The notes below the pieces were generated by a model. That model was not told where the DNA came from and searched no databases. It was given only the letters and a program-made list of their open reading frames with translations. A stretch of DNA of 64,000 nucleotides, from contig RPFO01000213.1 in the NCBI GenBank assembly GCA_009746045.1, positions 9,864,358 through 9,928,357 of the forward strand. Direction: 5' to 3'. Within the stretch, counting starts at the first letter, position 1; each line of letters opens with the position of its first letter. The translations under genes were made by a program, and so were the position numbers. Of the stretch, positions 34,392-45,700 are shown piece after piece. The stretch is from Mesostigma viride. Taxonomy: Eukaryota > Streptophyta > Mesostigmatophyceae > Mesostigmatales > Mesostigmataceae.

Positions 34392-36185
34392 TGGGGGTAG
34401 GGTAGCGGACGCAAGTCACCAACGTCAGGGTGCTCACCAGGCTGGTGGATGAGAAGATGGGGGGCAGGCCCCTGTCAGATGCAGAGAAGAAGAAAAGGAA
34501 AAGGATGCAGCAGGGCCGTGAGAACGTGCCCCCGGGTGTGGCATTAGCCACTATATAGCTAGCTAGCTGGCTAGAGCTGTGTTATTAATGCATTGTACAA
34601 TAGGCATGTGCCCCCAAGTATGCCTTCCTGCATTGTAAATATGATGCATAATGTAATGATGTGTTGTTTGGAACCTTCTGTACATCAAGGTGGAATGATT
34701 GCCATGAAACCCTTGTAAGAACAATAGAAAGCTGCTTTTTCTGTGGTATTTATGCTAGCATCTGTCACCAATTTGTCATCCAACCAGCCTGAAGCTTTGT
34801 GGGCAGGCTGCATGGGATGTGTTTCGAACATGTGCCAAGTTCCAGGTCCAACTGAGTTCATTTGATGTCATTATATATGCACATGTGTGATGAAACCCTT
34901 GAAAAACCATGAAAAACTGCATTTTTGTGGTATTTATGCTAGCATTTGTCACCAGTTTGTCATCCAACCAGCCTGAAGCTTTGTGGGCAGGCTGCATGGG
35001 ATGTGTTTCGAACATGTGCCAAGTCCCAGGTCCAACTGAGTTCATTTGATGTCATTATATATGCAAATGTGTGATGAAACCCTTGGAAAACCCTGAAAAA
35101 CTGCATTTTTGTGGTGTTTATGCATCTGTCACCAATTTGTCATCCAACCAGCCTGAAACTTTGTGGGCATGCTGCATGGGATGTGTTTAGAACATATGCA
35201 AAGTTCCACGCCCAACTGAGTTCATTTGGTGTCATTATATATGCATATGTGTGATGAAACCCTTGGAAAACCCTGAAAAACTGCATTTTGGGGGTACTTA
35301 TGCTAGCATCTGTCACCATTTTGTGATCCAACCAGCCTGAAACTTTGTGGGCATGCTGCATGGGATGTGTTTATAACATGTGCAAAGTTATAGCCCCAAC
35401 TGAGTTCATTTAGTGTCATTCATATAGGCATCTATGGGGGCATCTATGGGGGCGGCCATCTACGTCGGCCACAAGCCCTGGCAGGCGACCCCCGCGGCCC
35501 CCACGACTCCAGACGCCCCAGCTTAGGGGAATACAGCAGTAGTAGTGTAGACTAGATAGACCGTGGCCATGTACATGTACGCCTCCTAGAGGCACTATCC
35601 TAGCTAAGCCACGCGCTTTATTTAATCATGTACATGTGTGCCTATGATGCGCCACACTCCAGATGATGCCTAGCTTTATTTAGTTATGTTGTGCCCATGC
35701 AGGGAGGAACTCTCTGCTGAGACGCCATGCCCTAGCTTCTTTGTATAGCTATGCTGATCTTCCCCCCCATGACAGGCTCCCCCTTCGCTGGGCATAGCTT
35801 GAAGATCATGGGGATGCAAGTGCCCTGGTGCACCTCGAGCAAGGGTCCTTTACATCCCCACCCTTGCAGGAAGTAGCTTAGGATGTATGATAGGCCATAT
35901 GCCCCCTCTCAAGGGCTATGTGCTACATATACTCCCAACGGAGTTATGTTACAATTCAATTCAATTCATATAGGCATGCATGCCAGAAAGTGCTAAAAGT
36001 GCGGTATTTTATGCTAGCAAATGTCACCATGTTACCATGGTGCCGACTCCCAAAAATTTTTTTGACCACATGGCATCATAAGATATCTGATTAGGTACCT
36101 TGGTGCCAAATTTGAGGCCAAACTGACTATTAGCCTATCTTGAAATAATTACCAGGGAACCAAAACGCGTTTTTGGATTGATGTG
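34392..36185 (+). repeat. Long inverted repeat, left arm
   Basis: The reverse complement of this arm is found at 56598-57851 with only scattered base differences. The arm begins TGGGGGTAGGGTAGCGG and ends GGATTGATGTG. From the outer end it contains a short lysine-rich open reading frame tail (LVDEKMGGRPLSDAEKKK, ending at a TAG near 34557). A unique block follows, then four tandem copies of an about 184-bp subrepeat (GTCACCAATTTGTCATCC … GAAAAACTGCATTTTTG) and an inner segment (TGCTAGCAAATGTCACC … CCAAAACGCGTTTTTGG). This arm is longer than the right arm because a LINE fragment is inserted at 35432-35963. Confidence 0.95.
35432..35963 (+). mobile_element. 5'-truncated LINE insertion with 14-bp target duplication
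   Basis: This 532-bp block is absent from the right arm of the inverted repeat. It is flanked by ATTCATATAGGCAT at 35418-35431 and again at 35964-35977, while the right arm has this sequence once. The insert starts inside a coding region (…AIYVGHKPWQATP…, stop TAG at 35524). It continues with a 3' UTR that includes CATATGCCCCCTCTC and ATACTCCCAACGGAG, and ends in (CAATT)n. This is the classic structure of a target-primed LINE insertion. Confidence 0.9.
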
Positions 36186-36189
36186 GCTG

Positions 36190-37050
36190 ACCGCAGCAGG
36201 ACCGCGTAGGAGAGCGGCGGGAGGTCACCAGCATCCTGCCGGGGTGCCCTGGGATGCAATGGTGGCCGTCTGCTCCGCTATCTTGGGGACCTGTGTGGCC
36301 AGGGCCTCGGTGTGGGCGGTGATGGCCTCAAGCTTCTTCATGAGCACGCCGCACTTGCCCTCCACCAGACAGAGAGACAACAAGTGCAGCATGCTTTTCC
36401 GAAGCTTGCGCCGCGGTGTGCAGTGTCGTGAACTGGGGCTGGAGCTTGTGGACGACCTTGGTTTCCACATTGGAGACCCGGGCCTCCACCGTGTTGAGCG
36501 TCGTGTTTCAGCGAGGTCAGCTTCTCGGCCAGCGGCCAGGTGGCACGTGCTCCTCCAGCACTGCGCGGATGTCATCCTTGCAGAGGGAGGGAGCCGATGG
36601 GGCTGCCGGCTGTGCGGGGGCGGGGGCGCTGAGCGATCTGTTGAGGTCGCCGAGGCTGCGCTGGTAGTGGCTGGTCAAGATAAACAGGCGTTGGCTTGGT
36701 TCGTCAAAGGTGTAGAGCCAGGACGTGTCGCGGTAGTCGATTGCAGCCCCCCCCTTCTGCTTCACGAAGAGCTTCCGTTCCTGTGCGAGGAACTGGAGGA
36801 CCTCGGCGACTTCCTGCGGCGACAGCCCCTGCCACGTGAGGAGGGAGAAATTTCTGTCGCCGGGCAAGAATTGGCTCCATTTGTGGCGGACGTGGCATGG
36901 TTTCTTGGATTCAGGCGAGGCGCTTGGCGATGGATTTGCTGGTGATGGGTTGAGAGAGCCCAGGCTGCTGGGCAAGAACGATGGCGAGTGGGTTGGGCTG
37001 GGAGCCGGAAAGCTCCTTTTCCAAACCCTGTTTGCTTTTGGGGTCGTCAT
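36190..37050 (-). pseudogene. LINE ORF1-like fragment, multiply frameshifted
   Basis: The minus-strand frame starting at 37050 gives about 170 residues (LSPQEVAEVLQFLAQERK, SWLYTFDEPSQRLFILTS), then the frame breaks. It continues in other frames as a helical, coiled-coil-like stretch (KLEAITAHTEALATQVPK near 36260-36310). Layout and composition resemble the ORF1 at 30438-31498, but the sequences are clearly different families. It is cut off exactly at the inner edge of the left inverted-repeat arm. Confidence 0.5.
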
Positions 37051-37282
37051 AGCTGCTTGTCACGTGATAACTTTGGCAATACTGCGTTTCAGCCGTAACC
37101 GATTATACTGTCGTGTGCGTCTGAAAAAAACGCATCAAATGCAAGTGGTCTGACCGAATTTGGGGCTCAGACGCAAAAGATCTGAACTCCGCCGTCAGCC
37201 ATACCGCCGTCAGCCATTTTCGTTCGTTCGCTCGTAGTCATACAGAGAGGTGGTCCTTAATATGTGGGCCTTGATATAGTCA

Positions 37283-37678
37283 TTAGTCAACAACAATGAA
37301 GACCAGCGGCAAACTGTCAGGGCAAAGGCGACGCACCTCCTCCATCAACCGGCGCGCGACAAACACAGCCATGACAGTGTTACGACCACGACGGAAACCC
37401 ATCTGAGACTCCCCCAGGTGTGGGTCCAGCGCGGCGCGGAGCCTGTGCAGCATCATGCGCATGAAGACCTTCAGCGCGCGGTGCTCTGGAGGCGGGAAGA
37501 CACCCCGATAGTTACCGGGGTCAGCAGCAGAGCCCTTCTTGTACAGCATGACTCGGATCGATGGCCGTCTGCCACTCATGCAGCAGGCGGAGGCTCGTCA
37601 GAGAGCGGGACACGGTTGCAGAACGCCAGCAGAAGATCCCTCACCGCTGGGTCAGGGGTAGCCCAGAATGCATCAAAA
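37283..37678 (-). pseudogene. LINE reverse transcriptase fragment
   Basis: This contains the non-LTR RT signature LYKKGSAADPGNYRGV, then LKVFMRMMLHRLRAALDP, then GESQMGFRRGRNTVMAVF and SLPLVFIVVD, which stops just before the expected catalytic region. A frame change lies between NYRG and ALKVF, and another lies upstream near 37560, where FDAFWATPDPAVRDLLLAF is read in a different frame. It is a short dead fragment. Confidence 0.8.
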
Positions 37679-37679
37679 G

Positions 37680-37835
37680 CCATATGCCCCTTCTCAGGGA
37701 TATGTGCTACATGTGCTCCCAACGAAGATATCAAGGAGACAACCAACGCAGGCGAGAAATCGGGAGAATCCGGACCATGGTAGCTCGAGCCATATGTTAC
37801 AATTTAATTTAATTTTATACTTTGTTTCGAAACTA
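37680..37835 (+). mobile_element. LINE 3' tail containing a dispersed-repeat copy
   Basis: CATATGCCCCTTCTCAGGG … GTGCTCCCAACGAAG matches the tail of the LINE at 35432-35963. It is interrupted by the 62-bp dispersed repeat (ATATCAAGGAGACAACC … GGTAGCTCGAGC, 37728-37790) before resuming with CATATGTTACAATTTAATT. The dispersed repeat therefore looks inserted in this tail. Confidence 0.7.
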
Positions 37836-38557
37836 AGATCCTACGGTTCAGACTGGCGGGCCAAATATCTGACGGTCAAATCTGCGAATGGTACCAGCCA
37901 AAAAGGAATCACTGTGATCGCAGGGGATTTGGCTGTGCACTTGTCCCACGCTGGGGACAAGCCTTATCTCATCATCATGCCTCTATGGTATTCGAAAGTG
38001 CTTTCAATTCCAATATTGAGTGCAGAAAGTTATATAAAATGTTGCAGGTTCTACCAACATGGCTGGTATCCCGCAAACAAGCTAATGCTGTTCAATAAGC
38101 CTGCTGCCCAGGCATGATATGACACTCCTACTCCATCCTGGCACGCAAGCTCTCTGCAACCGAAAAGTTCAGTTTCGTAACTTCAAGAGTCAGCAATATA
38201 GACACTTTCCATCCCTGCGAAACAATTTGAACAATGGCACACCCCCCATGGATGGCAAAAAATGTTTTCATCAGGAAACCTGCAAAACATTTTGTAACAC
38301 CTGGCAGGACTCGCCCTGCCGACTGCTGACCATGCTTTCAACCACAACATGGGCTCCCTCGACACCCAGGCAAACCGCTCCAACCTTTCAGGATGTCAGC
38401 CACGCCCCAAATGTCCCAAACCATGGCGGCCGCCAAGTAAGCACTGCACGTGGGTAGCACCGGGCGGTACGTCCCGGGGGAATGCATGGGCAGGCGGCCC
38501 ACAGCGCGCAGGGGGGCGCGTGGCTGGCGGCACACCGCGTGGAACGATCGCGGGCGC

Positions 38558-41500
38558 CTACCGCAGGTTGATGCGCTCGTTGGGCAGGATAATGTCAGGG
38601 TTGCGGATGTGCGGGTTCTTCTTGTACACCTCCTTCCACTGCGGTGACACGCATGCACGGCAGGCAGAGCAAGTTTAAACTAGAGTAGATCTGGTGAGCA
38701 CGTTAGGACCAAAAATACTCAATAGAATGAGGTAGCAAGCAGAGCACAGCCAGGGTACTACTAATCAAGTGCAAGAGATTTTGGTCAACAAGTTTTACGG
38801 GGAATGTCTAGTCAGGCCAATATTAGGAAAGCAGGATGAGGCAGCAAGGTGGAGGGAAGAGTTTTCACATCAGCTTTTCCAGTAGGCTGCGGTTTTAACT
38901 TGAATGAACAAAAGACGCTTGGGTTTGTTCAAGGGGACTCCACAGCCTCAGACACTGCCAGCCACAGTGGCTATACCCACACCTGTCATCTACCCACTGG
39001 ATGTGCTGAACAGGCCTGATGTCATGACAAGCTCTCACAAACAGGAAGGCGAAGCCAGCCGGCAGAAACTCGAAATGTGACAGTCAGGACTGCCGTAATA
39101 ATGCTGGGATGGCATGCGATGGCAGCATGTTTGTGAACTACCTCTACCCAAGGCCGACCCTAATTGCATAACCGCACCCTGAGCAGGCCACCTACAGTAA
39201 CAATCGAAGACGTCAAATGCCAGAGACATCAACTGCTTGGACACGTACCGATCTGGATGCCCCCATACCTTACTAGCACACGCTTGCATATCCGTAAGTA
39301 ACTACAGAAGCCAACAAATGGGGCAGCCTTTAAACGTGTAAACAGCCTCACACCTGCCGTGGCAACCTCTCTGCCATTAAACAGAAAAACACGCATCCTT
39401 TGGTTCACCGCATCCACCCCAAAATAAGAAACGTCAATTGTGACTCCAGGACTGCACATGGCCTATTTCGCAGCCTTTCTTGACTAGACCACCGCAGGTG
39501 TGGAATGCCAGCCACTAAGGATTTTCCTCCCTCCATTCACTGCAAGAATTCAAGCACAGGTAACCCGAGAGCGTACCTTGGTGCCATCGCCGTAAACCTT
39601 TGCAGAGATGCTCCAAAGGGTGTCACCCTGTTCGGCACGGGCGATGGCGTAGCGATAGGGAGGGCCAACGGCAAGGGAGAGGCGATGCATGGTCAGTGAA
39701 GGCGTTTAGGAAGTGGTGCAATGCCTGCTTAGGCTACCATGATCTATTGAATGCGCCCACACCACACACCCGCTTCCGTATCCAAAGTCAAGGGCAGGAC
39801 GTGCACAATTTTCTGGGAAAAGATAAAATAAAGAAAGAAGGTGGCGATGACGCCGTTGAAACTAGAAGGCATTGGGGGCAAAGGCCAGAAAGGGCAGAGA
39901 GGGAAAACCATGGAGGAGGCATAAGTCGGAATGGCAGCCAAGAATGGGGCTTTCTCAGGGGATAAGACTATTTCATAGACGTACAAGCAACGGAGAGCAC
40001 GAAAAGCTTATTTTCAAATAACTTCTCCGCCCCCTTCCCCCCCCTCCCCCCACCCCCAAAAAAATCTTGGTGGTGCCACAATCCTCTGTGTATATTTTTG
40101 GCACCTATTAGTGTTCAGAAAACCCTTCCAGACTTTCTTAACAAAAAAAATCCTAAACTGTACGAAGAGGCCTACCTTTTGGACAGTCGTCTTTTGCTTG
40201 ACGCGCGCCTGGTTGCCACCGCCCCACGCGCTGCCCCTGCCCGCGCGCTTGTGCATCATCGGGTGACTCTGCCCCTTCTTGCCGCCACCCAGGATGTACG
40301 TGCCCGCGCGCGTGTCCACGCCGCGCCGATTACGGCCCGTGTCTAGCCCGCACAAATGCACGCCCGTGATACGGTACCGTTCCTCCGTCTCCTCCTCCTC
40401 ATCACCTTCCTCCTCCACCGTGGGCGCCGCGCCCTCGGCCTCGCCGCCTTCCTTGCCGTCCTCACCCTGGGCAAAACCACTATCCGAGGGACCAGCAGCG
40501 GTGCCCGTCTCACCCGCCGTGAGCAGGAAGCGGCGGCGCTGGGTGGTCCCGTCAGAAGTGGACGCGGTGTCACCATTGGCACCAGCACTTCCCCCCTCAA
40601 GCAACAGCGCACCGTCGCGCTTGCGGACGGTGACCTTCTCGGCGGTGACCATCGCCAGCATGGGCAGGCCCACCTTGACGTTGCCCTGAGGCGGAATATG
40701 AATGAGACAACCAGCGCAAGCGGGCAGTAGCATATAGACATACTTGTTATAAAGGTGTTGGCAAGCGAATTATCTAGTACTAGTGTTCAGTTTTGTTGTA
40801 ACCGTCATCGTCATCACCATCATCGTCATAGTCACGAGAGCCATGCATGGGGCAGGCAAGCTTGTGTACCGAGGTACTTGGGAAGGGACGCCCGTCACAG
40901 GGGGGTACCACGGGGGCACTTGCGGGGATGGCAACAAGGGCGAGGGGAATGGTACTGTTAAGCAGCAAATGACATCTTTGGGGGGCTGTCCATCCTGTAA
41001 CCTATGTCATGCATGTATACAGCGTGACTACTGTATATCTTAGTGTGCGCACCTTCTTGGGGTCGCGCAGCTGCACCAGCATGGCCAGCGTGACCTCCTT
41101 GCCACCGCGGCTGCTGGTCGGGGCACCGCTGCCGATCACCGCCATGCCGCGCTCGCGCACGCCCTCCACGATGGTCAGCGCCGACGCGCCCTGCAGGGGG
41201 GGGGAGGCACACAAGAGGAACAGACACAGGGGGAGGAAGGCGGGTGTGTGGGGATGGCCGAAGCAGGGGCGAGAGATAAGATAAGGAGACGCTTCAGTAT
41301 TTAAAATAAAAGATGTTAACATTACATCCGTAGACCCTTGCTCCTCAGGCATTGCACATGGGGTGGTCGCGCTCGTGCGCTCCTGCGTACGATGGTGCCC
41401 CTGTCTACGCCCAAACTTGCCAGATACCATGGCTTGTCTCACTTATAACATGGCGGCACTCATCCACATGCCTGTGGAACGAAACCACGCCAAAAGGCGC

Positions 41501-42631
41501 CTGCGCATGTGCCTGTGTGCCTGACCCCATTTCTTACTCGCATCCAAAACGTCCCGCGCAGTGCCTGTCTACCCACGCCAAACGTGCCCGCGCTCATGCC
41601 ACCCTCCCTTCCTCTGCTTACATCAAACGTGCCCGCGCGGTGCGCCTCTGCGTGCGCCCACGCCTCCACGCCAAGAGCGATGCCCATGGCCACATCATGG
41701 CGACCGCCCAGGTTGGTCTGCACGGGGCCAACGGGGAGCAGCTGAGGACGGTGGTGGTGGTGGTGTGGTAAGAGCGGCCCGGGGGGGGGGGGGGGGGGGG
41801 AGGTGGGCGGGAGAAGGTGGACAGGCGGCAGGGAAGGGTAGATGGCAGGTAGGGAATTAAGGGGGGGGGGGGGGGGGAGCAGGGCCAGCGGAGAAGAGGT
41901 ATGGTTTGTGGAGAGTTAGGTAAGGGCAAGATTACGAGCAGGTAGGTGCAGGATGAGGGTAGTAGCAATGCCTGTTGTGTTGTACACTTGTCTAGAGTTG
42001 TCTATAAACATACAGCACATGACCATTATGTTGTACAATACATGCAAGGGTCTGAAACGGCAAGCCTATCATGCACCAAGGGCAGTGCTGGCTTGGGCTT
42101 CAAGTGGGGTGATGGTAACAAAGGAAACATCAGGCACGCACAGCACTTTTACTGTCTAACGTCCCTGCTAGCACTTGATAGGTATTGTACTAGGAGAGTG
42201 CACTGACCGTGATACCCAGCAGACATCATGCCGCAAATACGAAGACGAACCCATGCCGCCCATCTCCCCAGTGACCCAAGATTTGCCTTTAATTAGTAGA
42301 CATCAGCGTCACAGATGGGGCTCGGGTCCAATTACAAGTCAAGAGGTAAACCTTCGTGAACCATTCTGTCAATTAATAACTACACCCCTGCATGTAACTA
42401 TGTCGCCTGGTAGATAGAATCATGCACGCACCTGCAAGCCAGCAGCGGAATGGCCCCGGGGCACCAGCGCGCCGCCACCTGGCGCGCCTGGGCCGCCCAG
42501 CATGAGCGGCGCCCCGGGCGCGGGGGCCTCGGACGACCCAAACGCGCTGCGCAGCAGGGCTGCGCCGGTCATGCCCGAGATACCCCCGTCCAGCACCCAG
42601 CTGGGCACCTGAAGGAAGACAGGGGGGGAGG

Positions 42632-42707
<76 letters not shown>

Positions 42708-45700
42708 ACATGGGTATGCGGGGGAGAGCGGGGGTATGGGGTGCAGGGCAAGTGGTTGTCAGCATTAGAGGCGAGGCGTTTCCTGGTAAAACTCTTCAAA
42801 ATCCGTGTAATACACCCATTCGTTATGTGTAAATGTTCTTATTCAAAAGTAGCCCTCAGCCCCGTTGGGTCGCAATCCGTGCTTCAATGCCAGCCATCCC
42901 CCTGCACACAGTGGTGAGTTTTTTTACTTAGCGCAAGATATTACGCACATTACCACGCACACTTGTCTGCAATCACACGCATTTTTGCCCCGGCCCGCAT
43001 CCTCTCAAGGCTTGTCACCTACATAACAAGACCTACAATCTCAATCTCGATTACAAACCTCTCATCCCTCTCATCTATATTACAAATGATCACTCTGGCC
43101 GCTTGCCAACTGGGAGAACGAAACCTCGCTCTCATTGGCAAAGTAACTTTGCCGTCGAAGCCATGGCCATGGACGACAAGCATTGACTCAGTAGCCCATG
43201 AAGCCCGCCCTACACCACCCACATAGGCCAAATCAACCCTGCCCCATGCAACACGCCTTGGCCACTTGGCACCCCCTGCAACCTGCGTCGCCCCGATCCC
43301 CATCACGCCGCCCACCTTGCCCGACGAGCTGCGCACGTCCATGAGCTCCATGCTGTGCTCGCTCTGGCTGCCCGCGCCCGCTGGAAGCGCCAGCCGGGCG
43401 ACTGAGCCGTCCGGCAGTGTAATCGCGCCACGGCTCTGCACCCCCTCAATCGACAGCCGCTGCAGGCCGCCGGCCCCACCCTCCCCTTCGGCAGAACCGT
43501 CCTCCAGTAGCCCTGCCGCACGGCCACCGCCCACGAGCAGCTGCCCGCCAGCACCGGCTTGAATGAGCAGGCCTTCCACGGCCATCGCCTTGACCGTCTC
43601 CATGATGACCGCGCCCAGGTCCTCCATCGTGTACGTGGGGGCGCTTGCGACCGACACGCCCACGATCGGCTGCGCGCGGAAGGAGGAGCGGCGTGGGACC
43701 CCGTGCGCAGGGACGATCTCGAGGGCCCCATTGGCATTGCCGGAGGGGGCGGCGATCATCACGCGCTCTGCAAAGGGGGCGCCGCCGGGCTGGTGACGAA
43801 CGATGGCACCCGCGGCGCCGTCCGCGCCGCCACCTGCCATTACAAGAACGAGGAATGTGAAAAAAAAGGTTATTAGAGGAGGACCGTTTTCAGCAGCACA
43901 AGTGTGATGGGGTGCCGGGGGGGGGAAAGAGGGGATGCGTACAGACATCGCGTGTGCATCCAGGTAAGAATGAGTTTGATAGTGAAACCGAACACAAGAA
44001 TACGTGCCGCTGCTAAGGTGAGCCGCCACCTAAAGGTTGGCAACGACGCATGATCAGCCCCGTTAACAAGCAGGACTAGCACGCGTAGCACCTTGTGTGA
44101 CAAGGATCATGCCTCTGCAGAACTCGGCGGGGAAATCGGGCCCAAGGGCTCTGCAAGCTGAAAAGATGCTTGCATAAAAAGATGCTTTTTCGTTATTGTC
44201 ACAACCTGCAACGAATGGACAAAATAGCTGTCAAGGTAAACACTGGAGCAACTACCTTCCATCCGCCACCTACCCTCGATCGCGAGCATCCCATCCGCCC
44301 CGTTGGTCAGCGCGGGCGCGCCGTCCTTGCGGAACACCCCCTCCAGCAGGTGCTGCGCCCCTAGGTCGCCCGCCGCCAGCCGCTGCATCACCTCCAGCAC
44401 GCCGACGGGCTGGCCATTCTCCACCACCACATCCACCATGCAGGGGGCCGACACCTGCGCAACCCCGAAAACAGGACAAGCATATCCCACATCAAGACAA
44501 AGAGTTTTTCCGCATCAGGGAAAAATTGGTGGGGGTGGGGGTGGGGGGTGGGAGGTGGGGGGTGGGGGGGAAGGAAAGGGCCGGGGCGCAGCAGGCGGAT
44601 GTTGCAGGTCAGGGGGGGGGGGGGGGGCAGGAGCACCGGAGGTAGGCTGCCAGCAGCACAGAAGAAAGGGACAGAGAAGCACACAGCCTTCAGAAGAACA
44701 GGAATGGCCATTGGAAACCAGAGGATCCTCTACACGAGAGGGGTTGCATCTGAAATGAAGGTAACAAAACCCACCCATCAACCCCACCTGCCCGCCCGCC
44801 CTCCCGCCCGCCCGCCTGCCCCCCCACCCCACCCCACAGCCATTCACCTATTTCCAGGGCCAGCCACCCACTCGCAATACATAACAACACATACCAACTG
44901 GCCTACAAAAGGAAAAAAGAGGCACCCACCTGCAGCACGAGGTCGTTGGACGCGACCCCTTTGTACTCGTCCAGGTTGGCAAGCGCCGCGTGGCTGTCGA
45001 GCGCGTCCACTGACGCCAGCTGTCCCGCCAGCATCTGCTGCCCCCCTGGGACCATCATCTCCTCCCCCTGCGCGACCGCTTCCCATCCAGGCTGCCCCTG
45101 GTTGAACATGTGGGACGCTAGGCCCTGCATGTCCAGCCCGCCCCCGGTGAGCGCGAGGCCTCCCTCAGGGACCGCCAGCTCCTTGCCCGACAACCCGCGC
45201 GAGAGCAGGAACATGGGTGGCCCGCGTGGCGCGCCACCCTCCTCCCCATCACTCCCCTCGAGCGCGAGCTGCGCCGCCGCGCTGAGCTTGCCCGAACGGA
45301 GCGCCTCCTCCAGTTCCGCGCTCTCCAGCGCCTCCAGATCCGCTCCCGTTGGCTTGCGGGGGGCGGCCGCCGCAGCCTCTGCTGCCGCTGCCTCCAGGGC
45401 GGAACTGGCGGCAGTGGCGGCGGATGCGGCGATCTCGGCGGCCGAGTCGGCACCACGGTCCTTCAGCCGCTGCAGGTCGGGCGAGGTCGGGCCGACTTGG
45501 CCCACGTCGGCCTCGTCGCGGGTCGCGCGCGCAGTCGCAGCGAGACCTTTACGGTGGCGCGCGCGCTCGGCGGTCGCGCTGTCGTCCACGTCACCGTCCG
45601 AGTACGCGCCCACGTCGTCCTCAAAGATGCCCGCGGCGTTGGCGCGCACGCGGCGCCGCTTGCTGTGGTGCGAGAGGGACCTGGCGGGATGGATGGGTGG

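Noticed and set aside
39600..39700. Extending the LysM exon upstream to include RLSLAVGPPYRYAIARAEQ
   Set aside because: No AG acceptor precedes that frame before an in-frame stop. CAG just before GGT at 39627 gives phase 0 on both sides, with a good pyrimidine tract.
44903..45649. Exon 7 of the PMI1-like gene as a free-standing single-exon gene
   Set aside because: It has acceptor and donor sites in phase with flanking exons, and its composition is that of a linker region, not an independent protein.
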